The notes: generated by a model not told the origin, from the sequence alone. Positions 45,456 through 58,300 are shown, counted from the first letter of the stretch. The stretch: DNA of 64,000 nucleotides from Saprospiraceae bacterium (GCA_020629715.1 JAHDCU010000004.1:248001-312000); one strand, 5' to 3'. Numbers and translations: made by a program.

Positions 45456-46019
45456 TTATTTTACACGTTCTACGTAGCTTGAAGTTCTTGTATCTACTTT
45501 AATTTTATCACCTTCATTGATAAAGAGTGGCACTTTGATCTCAGCTCCAGTCTCAATAGTCGCTGGCTTAGAGGCATTAGTAGCGGTATTACCTTTCTGA
45601 CCAGGTTCTGTATATGTTATTTCATAAACCTCGTATTGAGGCAAATCGATAGTAAGAGGCATTTCTTTCTCTGCATGAAATAGTATTTCTATGCTCATAC
45701 CTTCTTTAAGCAATTCTGGTTTGTCTAACATTTTTTTCTCTATAGATACTTGCTCGTAGGTTTCATTTTCCATAAAATGATAACCCATATCATCGTTATA
45801 GAGATATTGGTATTTACGTCTTTCTACTCGTACGGTGCTTATTTTATGTCCAGCTGGGAAAGTGTTATCGATTACTTTTCCGTTGGTTAAGCTTTTTAAT
45901 TTGGTACGTACGAAAGCAGGACCTTTACCAGGTTTGACATGCAAAAACTCCACAACGGTATAAATGTCGTGATTGTAGTCCATGCAAAGTCCATTTCTAA
46001 TATCAGAGGTTGTAGCCAT
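45456..46019 (-). CDS. efp: translation elongation factor P
   Basis: This 187-residue ribosome-associated factor relieves stalling at polyproline stretches. The KOW-like N-terminal domain has the conserved loop [16 protein letters not shown] with Lys32 at the tip, the residue that is post-translationally modified in many bacteria. OB domains II and III follow ([35 protein letters not shown]). Lys rather than Arg at the tip excludes the arginine-rhamnosylation (EarP) type. It is in the middle of the fabH-efp-accB-accC cluster, 73 bp after fabH and 7 bp before accB. Confidence 0.97.
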   Translation of the reverse strand: MATTSDIRNGLCMDYNHDIYTVVEFLHVKPGKGPAFVRTKLKSLTNGKVIDNTFPAGHKISTVRVERRKYQYLYNDDMGYHFMENETYEQVSIEKKMLDKPELLKEGMSIEILFHAEKEMPLTIDLPQYEVYEITYTEPGQKGNTATNASKPATIETGAEIKVPLFINEGDKIKVDTRTSSYVERVK

Positions 46020-46092
46020 GAGTTTTAGATAGATTAGTTAGTGCAACAAAGATATTTAATTCATTAACAGTCACAAGGGATGAAAAGATTTA

Positions 46093-47082
46093 TTAATACC
46101 CCCATTTTAGTAATGTAGCCCCCCATGTGAAACCTCCACCAAAGGCTGTTAGGATCAAATTATCTCCTTTTTTTAATTGATCTTCATAATCTCTCAGACA
46201 AAGAGGTAGTGTTGCAGCCGTAGTATTACCGTACTTTTCAATATTCTTCATCACTCGTTCTCTAGGAAAGTCCATAAAGTCAGCTACTGCATTTATTATA
46301 CGCATATTTGCTTGATGAGGTACTACCCAATTAATATCTTCAGGAGATAGATCATTACGATCCATAACTTCTTTTACCGCAGTGGTCATACCGTTTACAG
46401 CTGCTTTGAAAACGGGTCTACCGTCTTGATATAGATACTGCATCTTGTTGTCAATCACATACTGAGAGATAGGATTTTTAGATCCACCTCCTTTTCTATT
46501 GAGATACTTACCACCGACACCGTCAGCTTTCAAGACAGAATCAATGACTCCATGACCATCCGTATCAGGCTCTAGCAATACTGCACCTGCAGCGTCTCCA
46601 AAAATAACACAAGTAGTACGATCCGTATAGTCTACGATAGATGACATCATATCAGCACCGATCACGATCACCTTTTTATGAGTACCTGATTCTATAAATT
46701 TAGCTCCAGTAGTCAATGCAAATAAAAATCCTGAACATGCAGCACTAAGATCAAAACCGTAGGCATTTTTCATACCCACTTTGTAGCTGATCGTATTTGC
46801 TGTATCAGGAAAGGACATATCTGGTGTTACGGTTGCGCATATCACTAACTCTACCTCATCTGCATGGGTATTGGTTTTTCGTAATAGCTCCTTAACAGCC
46901 TCAGCTGCCATATCAGATGTAGCTTTACCTTTCTCTTTTAAAATATGTCTTTTCTTTATACCCGTACGAGAAGTAATCCACTCATCATTGGTATCAACCA
47001 TTTTTTCGAGATCAGCATTTGTGAGTGTAGCTTCTGGTACATAGGCTGCAATTCCCGTAATAGCTGCATTAAATCTTGACAT
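46093..47082 (-). CDS. fabH: beta-ketoacyl-ACP synthase III
   Basis: This 329-residue thiolase-fold enzyme starts fatty-acid synthesis by condensing acetyl-CoA with malonyl-ACP. The catalytic triad is visible: Cys116 in DLSAACSGF, His256 in PHQANMR and Asn286 in YGNTTAAT. The N-terminal GIAAYVPE and NDEWITSRTGI segments and the GGGFTWGATLLKWGY C-terminus are typical. It is the first gene of the cluster fabH-efp-accB-accC. The rpmF and plsX genes that often precede it in Bacteroidota are absent; a divergent peptidase gene is present instead. Confidence 0.97.
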   Translation of the reverse strand: MSRFNAAITGIAAYVPEATLTNADLEKMVDTNDEWITSRTGIKKRHILKEKGKATSDMAAEAVKELLRKTNTHADEVELVICATVTPDMSFPDTANTISYKVGMKNAYGFDLSAACSGFLFALTTGAKFIESGTHKKVIVIGADMMSSIVDYTDRTTCVIFGDAAGAVLLEPDTDGHGVIDSVLKADGVGGKYLNRKGGGSKNPISQYVIDNKMQYLYQDGRPVFKAAVNGMTTAVKEVMDRNDLSPEDINWVVPHQANMRIINAVADFMDFPRERVMKNIEKYGNTTAATLPLCLRDYEDQLKKGDNLILTAFGGGFTWGATLLKWGY

Positions 47083-47290
47083 TTTATTGGTCTTTTCTAA
47101 AAGAATTGATACAAAAGTAATGAAAAGTATTTCCTACGGTACAGACTTGACCTAAGCTTTCTAAAATTGATGAATATTTTTTAGTTAATAAAATCATGAT
47201 TTCAGAATCTAGCAGAACTATACTTTTTTGCCATTTTAATCTATTTCCTATTCCGTTCTAAAATTCTTATTTTTCTAAAAATCAATAATC

Positions 47291-48775
47291 ATGCGAACAT
47301 TACTTACTGCCATCCTAATCATCATATATCATGTGCTCTGGTGTCAAAAAAATATGATCCCATCAGACACTACAGTAGTCACCAACCATCAAACTACGAT
47401 CAATGGGAATTCACTGAGCTATACAGCTACTACTGGTATGCAGCCTCTATGGGACGAAAATGGAGACCCCATAGCTACTTTATTTTATACTTATTATCAA
47501 AAAAAGAATGTCACTGATCATGGAAAGCGTCCATTAGTGATTTCATTCAACGGTGGACCGGGCTCAGCCTCTGTATGGATGCATGTCGCTTACACAGGAC
47601 CGAAAGTACTCAACATAGATGAAGAAGGCTATCCTGTACAGCCATATGGTGTCCAAGAGAATCCATACTCTATTTTAGATGTCGCAGATATCGTTTTTGT
47701 CAATCCAGTCAATACTGGATACTCAAGAACGATAACAAAAGAAGGAGAAAAAGTGGATCGAGATCATTTTTTTGGAATCAATGCTGATATTCAATATTTA
47801 GCAGAATGGTTAAATACTTGGGTAACTCGTAACAATAGATGGCTAAGTCCTAAATATCTTATTGGAGAAAGTTATGGTGGCACCCGTGTATCAGGACTTG
47901 CTCATGAATTACAAAATAGGCAATGGATGTACCTCAATGGAGTCATTCTCGTCTCGCCAGCAGATTATAAGTCTTATGGTGCTGATAATGCACTTAGCTC
48001 CGCTCTCAATCTACCATATATGGCTGCCGCTGCTTGGTATCATAATATGCAACCTGAGGCGTTACAGTCTAAAGACCTCCTCGATATGCTCCCTGAGGTA
48101 GAAGATTATGCCGTCAATGAACTTATGCCGGCTCTAGCTAAAGGGGGTTTTATCCCTGACGATGAACGTAAGGCTATAGCGGATAAAATAGCCTACTTTA
48201 CGGGAGTTGATGCACAGGAGTTTTTGGATCATAATCTTGATATGCCCACAAGCTACTTTTGGAAAGAATTGCTCAGAGATCGTGATGGGAAAACGATCGG
48301 ACGTCTAGACTCTAGATATCTCGGGATCGATAAAAAAGTAGCAGGCGAACGCCCAGACTATAACTCTGAACTTAAATCTTGGTTGCACTCTTTTACCCCG
48401 GCTATTAATCATTATATACGTGAAGAACTAGGATTTAAGACTGATGTGAAATATAATATGTTTGGCCCCGTGCATCCCTGGGATCGTCGCAATGATAATA
48501 CTAGAGACAATCTACGTCAAGCCATGGTAGAAAACCCATACCTAAACGTGATGTTTCAGTCAGGATATTATGATGGTGCAACGACTTACTTCAATGCGAA
48601 ATATACCATGTGGCAAATAGATCCTAGTGGTAAGCTGAAAGATCGATTGAGTTTTAAAGGATATCGCAGTGGTCATATGATGTACCTACGACGTGAAGAT
48701 CTAAAAACGGCAAATGATGATCTACGAGCATTTATATTGAGAACGAGTAATACTGGTAAATCTGCTCAATATTGA
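47291..48775 (+). CDS. secreted S10-family serine carboxypeptidase
   Basis: This 494-residue enzyme has a probable signal peptide (about 1-18, LLTAILIIIYHVLWC; the Cys at 18 could make it a lipoprotein). S10 signatures: SFNGGPGSASVW (about 85-96), the nucleophile Ser194 in LIGESYGGTR, Asp about 427 in QSGYYDGATT, and His about 461 in YRSGHMMYL. It should remove C-terminal amino acids from peptides at acidic to neutral pH, outside the cytoplasm. It is monocistronic and divergent from fabH (208 bp between; no feature seen there). A strong bidirectional terminator follows. Confidence 0.93.
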   Translation: MRTLLTAILIIIYHVLWCQKNMIPSDTTVVTNHQTTINGNSLSYTATTGMQPLWDENGDPIATLFYTYYQKKNVTDHGKRPLVISFNGGPGSASVWMHVAYTGPKVLNIDEEGYPVQPYGVQENPYSILDVADIVFVNPVNTGYSRTITKEGEKVDRDHFFGINADIQYLAEWLNTWVTRNNRWLSPKYLIGESYGGTRVSGLAHELQNRQWMYLNGVILVSPADYKSYGADNALSSALNLPYMAAAAWYHNMQPEALQSKDLLDMLPEVEDYAVNELMPALAKGGFIPDDERKAIADKIAYFTGVDAQEFLDHNLDMPTSYFWKELLRDRDGKTIGRLDSRYLGIDKKVAGERPDYNSELKSWLHSFTPAINHYIREELGFKTDVKYNMFGPVHPWDRRNDNTRDNLRQAMVENPYLNVMFQSGYYDGATTYFNAKYTMWQIDPSGKLKDRLSFKGYRSGHMMYLRREDLKTANDDLRAFILRTSNTGKSAQY

Positions 48776-48810
48776 TCTAACCAATTTTAATCAGGATACT
48801 AAAAATAAAA

Positions 48811-48845
48811 AAGCCTGAATGATTACTAATTAGTCATTCAGGCTT
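48811..48845. terminator. bidirectional intrinsic terminator
   Basis: AAGCCTGAATGA (48811-48822) and TCATTCAGGCTT (48834-48845) form a perfect 12-bp stem around an 11-nt loop, with A-runs on the left and TT on the right. It sits between two convergent genes (S10 peptidase and the dockerin-containing protein) and can serve both. Confidence 0.9.
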
Positions 48846-48864
48846 TACATAGTAGAATAATTAC

Positions 48865-51800
48865 TTATCTGATGAGTACGATTCGCTCTGTTTGTATGAA
48901 GTCTCCGTTCTGAATAGACAAGAAATAAATACCTCTTTCGTAATCACTAAGATTAAGGATGCAGTTGCTCTTCTTCCAGTTATTCTTAAGTATCACCAAT
49001 CTACCTTGTGCATCACTTAGATGAATACTGGTCTCTCCTGTATCGTCTAAACCCTCAATATTAATATAGCCTGTACTTGGATTAGGATAGACTATACAAT
49101 TTATTTTAGGATTTTGATCGGTGCTAAGATCATTCACAGTGTTTAATGATAAAGTAAGAGGAGCTAAAGTGCCTGCCTCATACATTTCATGATTAAAATT
49201 ATCACTTAGTGTAACAGGGTCTGATACAGCAATATCTTTCGAGAAGTTGATTTGAAAAAGAGTACGACCATCTAGGTTCTGAGGATGATCATAAACTTTA
49301 CTGATCATCAACTTGCCACCATCTGTGATATGAAAATCAGCTTCTTTCAGTAGCATTGTACCACTAGTAATATTCATTATGTGCTTTGATATTTCACCTA
49401 ACTCTATAGACAATTGGATTCCCTCGATGGTACTATTTTCTTCTAAGTAGAAGCTTAGTATATCAAAATCTTCAGCTTGATCAAAAGTAGCATTTAAGAT
49501 TACGCTTTGTTCTGATCTAGAAGAAAGTTGAATATCACTCATAAGTTGATAGCTCTGATCGACATCGCCGATTTTCACAGCTTTAAAGTCATTGGATAGT
49601 GAGTGCTCTTCAGATGCCTGAATTAATAGGTTTTCGCAATCTTGGAGCCCAACCTCAGCTCGGGGATTGATACCTACCCAAGATCTAGCATTGGGAAATT
49701 GATCATTGATACCAAGTATAACTTTGCGCAGCTCCAAGAGATCTAAAGCTGAAATACTACCAGAATTATTGATATCTGCAGCGATAAGTTCTTCATTTGT
49801 CAAGAATGGGTTTATTCCCAAAATATGCTTTTGTATATGGAGTAAATCCAAAGTACTTACACCTCTCATAACCTCCTGATCACTCTGAGCTAGGACGGTC
49901 ACGTCACTTGCCGCTATCACAGACGGAAACGCGTAGAAATCAGTATCATTTGTATATTTCTCAAAAGTAAAGTCGACTGCTTGTAATTGTACTTTAAATT
50001 CAGGCAAATTTGCATTATCTGAGGCTCGTACCGTACCTGCAATGATTCTATCTTGAGAATTAGATTCTGGCAAGCATCTACCGTAAATTTTGATTTCATC
50101 TACATCCCATGCATTGACTTCTGATCCATTATCTATAGTGCAGTATGCCAAGAGTTGTATGCTTATTTTATTACTCCCCGAGACAATAATATCAGCGTCT
50201 TGTAAGTCATAAAGTTGAAATGACCAATCAGGTGTCGTAGGTACATCTTCTACTCGATAAACTTCATTTCCATCAAGCAATACCCTCATCCCATATTTAG
50301 TGGGGTAATTATTAGGACCAGAAGGACCATCTATCCAGTCAAACATGAGAGGAGCTTTCTCATAAAAACTAATATTAGTGATAGATCTTGGTTTGATAAT
50401 TCCTTCATCTAGAGAAAGGTCGATATTGATAGATTTATCACTATCAGCCATATACTCACAACCATCCACCGAGGATACACAGGCCGCCTTCGTGCCGTCA
50501 ACACCAGGAGTACATGAGTGCTTATTGACCATAGGGTCTACTCGATACATGATGGACCCATTTACACCATTGCAAACTAAACCATCAGGATATGCTGGTG
50601 TAAACTCATCATACACATCAGCTCCATCATTGACATAAGAATAACAATCATCAAGACTATAATGAATCATCTCCTCAGCCTGATTGATCTGAATAGCTAT
50701 GATACTATCACAACCTTCTGCAGTCGTATAATTTTGAACAAATACACCTATCGAGTCATACTCTTGACCATTGACTAATATCGTCTGACCTTCTATGATT
50801 GTAAAATTTTGCTCTTCAAAATAGGTAGGAAATGTCTCTATAGTAATCAAAAGAGTACTATCACAGCCCTGCGAGGTCGCAAGAAGTTGCTCATATTCAC
50901 CGGATTCATCATAAGATATACCATTGATCGTCACAAAGCTACCTTCACAAATACTTTCTTCTACATTCACCACTTCTTGAGGAAATACACTTAGATCTAA
51001 GACGACCATACTATCACATCCATTAGATCCAATGTAGTTCTGCGTATAAGTCCCAGAAGATAACAATTCTTCATTTTCGAAAACATAGATCTCACCTTCA
51101 CAAATACTCGCGTCTATAGGGTAAATATCATTTGGATTTACATCTATGAAAACTTCTGCTTCAGACTCGTTATTGCAATCGTCAATAACTGTGACTGAGT
51201 ATGTATCTCTACTTGTTACTATTATTGAAGACGTGGTTTCACCTGTAGACCATAAGTATGATTGAAAGTTATCATTTAGTACTATCTCGTATGATTCACC
51301 TGCACAAATAGAAACTTCAGGTGGCAACTCAACTGTCACAGGATCTAAGCAGCAGCAATCTGTTGCTAGGTCAGCATCGGCACAATCTACATCTCCATCT
51401 CCATCATCATCTACTCCATTATCGCAAATCTCTGCTGGACGCGAACTTAATGCACAAACAGCATCTATGTCAGCACCAGCTGACTGGAAGCAAAATCCAT
51501 TGGGGTTGAGATCGATAATCTGAACTGCGTCAAATTGTACAGCGTCAAATGAAAGCAATGGCAGGAGAGCATCAATATCCAAAGATGAGGTAGCTCCACC
51601 TATGGAACCAAATTCATAAAACCCATCATCGTCCTGATCCATAATTCCTGAATTGCTAATCAAATTTATGGTTGCCGCATTGGCCGGACGAAGATTGATT
51701 GCCATCGGTTCTATTTTGATACCTACTTCAAATACCCAGAGATCAGCTTGGTTATCACCAGAATTGATCAATAGGTTATCCGTAAATCCTAGTGTCATAT

Positions 51801-52161
51801 TTCCACCATAACCCAGACTTACGAAATTTCTACCCCAAGTCTCTCCTGGCAATGGTTGTATATAGTCAGTCTCACTTAGAGCTTCCACAGGATCATTGGC
51901 AAAATCAGCTAATTCATTTTCACAAGTAGGACTGTAATCAATTACTTCATCCGCAAAACTTATCCCATCTCCTAGGCAAGGAATACATGTTTCGGCATTA
52001 AATACATAGCAATCATCATCTTCACAATCTACTAACCCATCGCCGTCGTCGTCGATATCGTTGTTGCAGATTTCTATCATCTCGTTCTGAAAGCCAAAAG
52101 AAATATTTGGAATTAGAAAAAGTACAATCAAAGGTGCTCCAAGAAGCCTATTAATTTTCAT
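48865..52161 (-). CDS. secreted T9SS-cargo protein with MopE-like, Ig-like and dockerin-like modules
   Basis: The product has 1,098 residues. The signal peptide is about 1-24 (LIVLFLIPNISFG). Two Asp-rich calcium-type motifs of the MopE kind occur (CNNDIDDDGDGLVDCEDDDC about 32-51; CDNGVDDDGDGDVDC about 246-260). Ig-like strands and three repeats of the type SICEGxxxxxNGxxY...GCDS follow (about 350-500). A dockerin-like pair comes next (STLDLLHIQKHILGINPF and AADINNSGSISALDLLELRK, about 768-815). A type A T9SS C-terminal domain (IVYPNPSTGYINIEG to TERIVLIR, about 1022-1098) closes the protein. It is probably surface-exposed. The substrate or partner of the dockerin-like part is unknown. Confidence 0.82.
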   Translation of the reverse strand: MKINRLLGAPLIVLFLIPNISFGFQNEMIEICNNDIDDDGDGLVDCEDDDCYVFNAETCIPCLGDGISFADEVIDYSPTCENELADFANDPVEALSETDYIQPLPGETWGRNFVSLGYGGNMTLGFTDNLLINSGDNQADLWVFEVGIKIEPMAINLRPANAATINLISNSGIMDQDDDGFYEFGSIGGATSSLDIDALLPLLSFDAVQFDAVQIIDLNPNGFCFQSAGADIDAVCALSSRPAEICDNGVDDDGDGDVDCADADLATDCCCLDPVTVELPPEVSICAGESYEIVLNDNFQSYLWSTGETTSSIIVTSRDTYSVTVIDDCNNESEAEVFIDVNPNDIYPIDASICEGEIYVFENEELLSSGTYTQNYIGSNGCDSMVVLDLSVFPQEVVNVEESICEGSFVTINGISYDESGEYEQLLATSQGCDSTLLITIETFPTYFEEQNFTIIEGQTILVNGQEYDSIGVFVQNYTTAEGCDSIIAIQINQAEEMIHYSLDDCYSYVNDGADVYDEFTPAYPDGLVCNGVNGSIMYRVDPMVNKHSCTPGVDGTKAACVSSVDGCEYMADSDKSINIDLSLDEGIIKPRSITNISFYEKAPLMFDWIDGPSGPNNYPTKYGMRVLLDGNEVYRVEDVPTTPDWSFQLYDLQDADIIVSGSNKISIQLLAYCTIDNGSEVNAWDVDEIKIYGRCLPESNSQDRIIAGTVRASDNANLPEFKVQLQAVDFTFEKYTNDTDFYAFPSVIAASDVTVLAQSDQEVMRGVSTLDLLHIQKHILGINPFLTNEELIAADINNSGSISALDLLELRKVILGINDQFPNARSWVGINPRAEVGLQDCENLLIQASEEHSLSNDFKAVKIGDVDQSYQLMSDIQLSSRSEQSVILNATFDQAEDFDILSFYLEENSTIEGIQLSIELGEISKHIMNITSGTMLLKEADFHITDGGKLMISKVYDHPQNLDGRTLFQINFSKDIAVSDPVTLSDNFNHEMYEAGTLAPLTLSLNTVNDLSTDQNPKINCIVYPNPSTGYINIEGLDDTGETSIHLSDAQGRLVILKNNWKKSNCILNLSDYERGIYFLSIQNGDFIQTERIVLIR

Positions 52162-52270
52162 AAAGTATCTGGTTTATCCGAAACATAGTGAAAAGCTTAT
52201 AGATATTGAATATTTATATGCTAAATTTTATAATATATATTCTACCATTGTAATTATAAGTACCAAAACA

Positions 52271-52313
52271 AATAAAAAAAGGGAGCCTAAAACTTAATTC
52301 AGGCTCCCTTTTT
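52271..52313 (-). terminator. intrinsic terminator of the giant HYR-protein gene
   Basis: On the minus strand AAAGGGAGCCT pairs with AGGCTCCCTTT around a loop of about 12 nt, followed by TTTTTATTTG. It is located 20 bp after the stop codon at 52334. The remainder of the gap up to 52161 shows no feature. Confidence 0.9.
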
Positions 52314-52333
52314 AGTAGCATTAATTCGGCTTC

Positions 52334-55300
52334 TTAGTTTTTAAGAACTATCAGCCTTTTATCAATGACGCTGTCATCAATTGTTATTTTGATATTATAT
52401 ACACCATTCAATAGATCGGAGATATCCACTTCTAACACATGTTGACCAGATTCTTTCGATTCGTCATTCATTAGAGTTTTAATAAACTTACCCGTGGCAT
52501 CAAAGATATCAATGCTTACCTGAGCAGTTTTTGATAGGCTAAGATCTACATTAAATTTCTCTACCGTTGGGTTAGGATATACCTCAACTTGAGTGTCAAA
52601 GGTTTTCTGATAATCCGCACTTACAACGTCACTATAAGAGAATTGACCATCTTTATCCTGTTGTAGAACTCGATAATAATAGAGACCAAATTTCTCAAGG
52701 TTATAATCTAAGTATTGATAATCGGCTCCAGAATTTGGATTACCTTTTGCCGCTAGTTCTCCTATTGAATTGAAAGATTCATCTTCCTCAAACCTTCTTT
52801 CCAAAATGAATCTATCCGCATTTAATTCACTTAGAGTAGTCCAGTCTATTTGATTGTATTCTCCTCGATTATTTGCTATGATCGATTTCCATTCTATAGG
52901 TAGCACAGGGTTATAAACAAATCCTACATCTATACTTGGTATAGAATCGCCTGGAACTAATGTATATGCAGCGGTAGTACGTACACCGTATGATCCATCT
53001 GCATCACTATCCATAAGATCATCACCCGCATTGGCTTGTGTCAAGATATAACCAGGTGGTGGTGTAAACTCAAGGAAGTAACTATCTTTTCCAAGATAAT
53101 CCATCATATAATGACCATTACTATCCGTAGTCTTAGTCTCTCCTACTTGTACTCCAAGCATATTGAATGCCTTCACTTTTACTCCTGATAGCGGTGGTTC
53201 ATTGCTATCTTGTAAACCATCTTCATTGACATCATTCCATGCTCTATCTCCGAGTTGTGCCATAGGATAGTAGCCGTGACCTAGGTCACATTTCACATCA
53301 CCGCTTGATACGCTGAATTGATCTGTCGTACCGATACCATTGGCATTAGTGATATCACTGTCTACTGCTTCATCAGTTCCAACATTTGCTACAGCAGGTA
53401 CCAAGCCTTGCGGTGGAAGTATTACTTCTATATAATAGGTACCTGGAGGAGCACAGAACTTATAGTATCCATCATCTGATGGTGTCCCTGGCTTATGAGC
53501 CGAGAGCTCAGTCGCGTAGAGGCTAAATGATCCATTACCATCTTGTCTCCAAAGATTCACAACTAATCCGTTGATGCCATTTTCTTCTGAATCCCAAAGG
53601 TCATTTTCATTGATATCATACCAAACTTGCTCTCCAATCGGTACACAGAAATAATATCCTGCATCCCAATCTAGATCATTTTCACCAGCAACTAATGTTG
53701 TAATCGTTGTTGTACCAGGACCATTGCTATTATCTACATCGCTATCCAATCCGTCATTGATACCTTGGTTTGCATCTGTAAGATCCATACCTACCGGAGC
53801 AACAAATTCTACATAATAGTCTCCAGGATATAGATTTTCAAATAAGTATAGTCCATTAGCATCTGTCAATGTAGTTGCGATAAATGCACCCGTACCATCG
53901 TATAGATTTACTGTTACATTTTCTAATCCTGGTTCACCAGCATCTTGTATGCCATCACCATCTAGATCATGCCAAACAAAGTCACCAAGACTTGCTAGGA
54001 ATAATAAGCCTGCATCGAAAGTACTGTCATACTCTCCACCAGAAATAAATGTACAAGGCGCTAGTCCAGTAAGATCTACATCACTATCAAGCGTATCATC
54101 TGTACCTTGATCTTGGTAAGTAAAAGCACATCCATCAGGAAGGCTTGAAATATCAAACTGTACTTGATAGTTTCCTGGTATCAGAGCGTTAAAGAAATAA
54201 AATCCGTCAGCATCTGTCACTGTAGAATAGACTATATTACCCATACAATCCGTCAATATGACGGGTACACCTTCTACACCTGGCTCATTGATATCTTGGA
54301 TACCATCACCGTCGAGATCTTTCCAAACATAATCACCAATACCTCCAACAACTACCACCATTTCTGGATCATGATCGTCTTCATCTTCTGGGCCATACGG
54401 ACTATCCGGACCATGACCACAAATATTATTGTCATCAGGATGATCTGGGATAACTTCTCGTTCATCGGGTGTATCGCTGTCTGGAGTACTATCAATATCA
54501 ATAACAGGATTGCCCAAAGTATCGGTTGCACCTGCGATCTCTGCCCAGTTGTACCAGTCAGATTGTGTCGGATCTGAATCTAACGTTATCACCAACTGCA
54601 ACGTCACTTCTACTGAATCTCCTGGGGCTAATGTACCTACCAATGCGGTATTCAGCTCTGATCCTGAATCCGTCCAGTTAGGTTCTAGAATAGGATCAAA
54701 CAAATATCCGCTATTTGGATAATCATTGAGCTCAATATTATCGGCCGTAATGGTTCCTTGGTTGAACACTTTGATTCTAAAGGTCACGGTATCTCCAATA
54801 TCGTATGGCTCTCTGAAATCTACCGTTTTACGTAAAGCAAGATCGAAGAATTGGATTTCTTCAGGATCGTGATCATCTTCATCTATGATACCAGGATCTG
54901 ATACTACATTATCCTCATTTGGATCGTTCGGAGTACCACCTACGTCATTGGTATTATCATCATCTGCATCACTATCGATATCATCAGGTAAACCAACTGT
55001 CAATGGATCAGTATCGTCGGCCTGCGCTATTTCAGCATAATTGACAAAGGCCAGCGTATCATAACAACTTACTAAATCAAGTTCTACTGGAACTATAATC
55101 GATGTACCTGGCGCTAAAGGACCAGTAATGGTAGTTGAAATTTCATTACTTGCTAAATCGTAGGTCCAAACTGAATTGAGTGCTACGGTTTCATCAAACT
55201 TAAGGCCACATGGTATAGTATCCACGATTTCTATATTGACTGCATCTTCATTTCCTTGGTTGTATACTTCAATATTGAAAATCTGAGCGCCTTCATATGC

Positions 55301-58300
55301 ATATGTGGATGCCGCTGCATCATGGATTTTAGACAATGCTAAATCAAAAATATATGGCCCTGCTGGATCATGATCATCTTCGTCTTCGTTGAAGTAAGGT
55401 CCACCTTCCGTAATCACATCATCGTCGTCATCACCGACCATGACAGGATTATCATTGGTATCATCAGCATCTGGAGTACTATCTACGTCTTCGAGTGATT
55501 TATCTACTCCATTGACATCTTCCATATAATGAACCTCCGCATAGTTATTCCAATCTTTATAACCACCAGTAGTCTGCAATAATCGCAGTTGTAGTGGTAT
55601 CACAATCGAACTAGCAGGTGCCAATGGACCATCTATATCATCATAGCGTAATAGTCCTGCACTGACTTGAGTCCAATTAGGATCATTAGTCGTGACTGAG
55701 GCGAAATCATAACCAATCGGCATGTAATCGTTGATTTCTATTTCATAGAGATCAATATTTCCTTGGTTGAAAATCTCTATTTCAAAATCGAGAATATCAT
55801 TGTAAGCGTATGGTGTTGGTGTCACCAAGGTCTTTCTCAATGCAAGATCTACGATTTCTATATCTCCACATGCATGCTCTATCTCCTCAGGGTTACCATC
55901 ATTTGATCTATCTAAGTAAGATTCATTATACAATCCTTCTCCTGGTTGAGGAGTGCCATCGGGGCTTGTAGTACCGCACCATACGTACAGCTCATCGCCA
56001 ACAGTAGCTGGATCACTTAAGTTGATCGATACATTGAAAGTCAAGATATAACAATGAGTAGAATCATAGTCTAAAACCTGATCATCAGCCAATGTATAAG
56101 GACCTGCATCAGCGAAACTACCTAACAGTGTTGCACCTGCTCCATCATCAATATCCGTAGTATAGCTCATACTATTGATCACGAAATCATCATCAAAAAA
56201 TGGCTCATCCCAAAGGTCATATTGACCTATAGCACCACCTATATTTTGAACTGTTACTTTAAACTGGGCATCGTATGTACGATCTGCATTTCTGGTATAT
56301 CCCAAGAAATCTTTTTCATGGGTAATATATGGGATATCCGCGCAGACACTATCTCTAATATCTGGAATATCATCGCCATTGACATCCATGATCGACTCAT
56401 TGAATAATGCTTGACCAGGCGCATTGCCTACAGGTGGCGTTTGGCGTTCACCACACTTGGTATACATCGCATCACCAGGTGTATCAGGATCTTTAAGATC
56501 TACTATGGTACATACTGTAAGCGTATAATTATGTGTACCAAAACCTGGCATCAACACATCATCCCCTAATAGCCATCCGTCCGTAGGAACATTCGTAGGT
56601 AATACTGTACTCGGATGAACACTCGAGCTATACTCTGCACTTAAAATGATGAAATCATCATCAAATGCAGGTAAGTCGTATAGTGTATATCTACCCACAT
56701 TGTTACCCGTATTCCAAACTCGAATATTGAACTCTGTACAATAGCTGTCGTCAGGATTTTGAGTAACTCTTTGTATGGTTTTCTCTTGTTTGATACCAAT
56801 CACTTCCACTTTAAAAGAACATGTATTCGTATTTCCATTATCGTCCGTAACGGTGTAATTGACATAAGACCATCCTGCTGCGAATGCCTGAGTCTCCTCT
56901 GCTCCTGGAGTGACATTTGGAAGATCTGTGGTACTCCAGTCAGGTGCCATAATAGAAGCATCCAGCTGAGCTAGCCCACAGTTATCAGTAGGTGTAGGAT
57001 GATTCCATGTGAAATCTGCTACACATATGCCATCCACTTCACCGTTGGAGATAAGAATCGTATCTGCTGGACAAGTTACAATCGGTAACTCTAGATCTAT
57101 AACTTCAACATCGAAGCAACAGCTTGAGCTATTGTTACTAGGATCCGTGATTGTATAACATACCTCACTTAATCCAAGATTAAATATCTCTCCTTCAACA
57201 TTATCGGTGCCAGTGGCAATCGTAGCACCTGTGATCGTATATATGATCTCCTGATTAGGACAGTTTTCTATACTCACAGAAGGATTGACACGGTCATCAC
57301 TTGTCCAAGTACAAACGCTTGGATCTGTTTCTACCACAATGGTGTTGGAAGGACATAGTACTACCGGTACATCGCTGTCAATAACTGTAATATTAAATTG
57401 ACATAGTGCAGTATTGCCACAGTCATCCGTCGCGGTATACTCTATCATCGTCACTCCAACAGGGAATTCTGATCCTGAAGGCAATCCTGCCGTCTGAGCA
57501 ACGCTCACTTCACAATTATCATCTGCAACTGGAGTTGAGAAAATAGTATTAGCGCCACATAGATCTACATCAACATTGACCGTAAGATCCGTAGGGCAAT
57601 TGACAAACGTAGGATTAGTGGTATCAACAATAAATACTTGAGCTGTACAAGTAGCATCATTGCCACAGTCATCTACTGCAAAGAAACTTACGGTAATACC
57701 TTCACTACTATCGCAAGAAAGATCAGGAAGTGCCGAAGGTACGTCATAACTCAGTGTCACTTCACTACATCCAAACGGATCAGTTGCCGTTACAGAGTCT
57801 AACCATGCTTGTAAGTTGATCGTATTATTTACATCGCCACATTCTAAGACCAGATCAGCTGGACAAGTAATGATTGGATCAGTACGATCTAAAGTTTGAT
57901 ATTCTGCAAAAGCTGTTGAGCTATTTCCGCATTCATCCGTCGCGGTGAATAGATATCTTTCATAGAATGTAGATCCACATCCCAGGTTACTGTTCCATAA
58001 GACATGATCGATAGTGACGTCACCGCATACATCCGTTGCGGTTGCTGTTGCTATCCAATCCGTTACTGAAATACTTTCATTACCACATTCTTCGATCTGA
58101 TCTACAGGAGGTGTCAATACTGGATCTGTGGTGTCCTCAGTAATCACTGAAGCCGTCACGGTATTCGTATTACCACAATTATCCGTTACCGTAAAGGTAT
58201 ATTCTGTTGCCTCTGTAAGTCCACATCTTTGCACTGAATTACCCGCTTCAAATGTCCAAACTAATGGCTCATCACTACAATTATCAGTTGCAGTAGCTCC

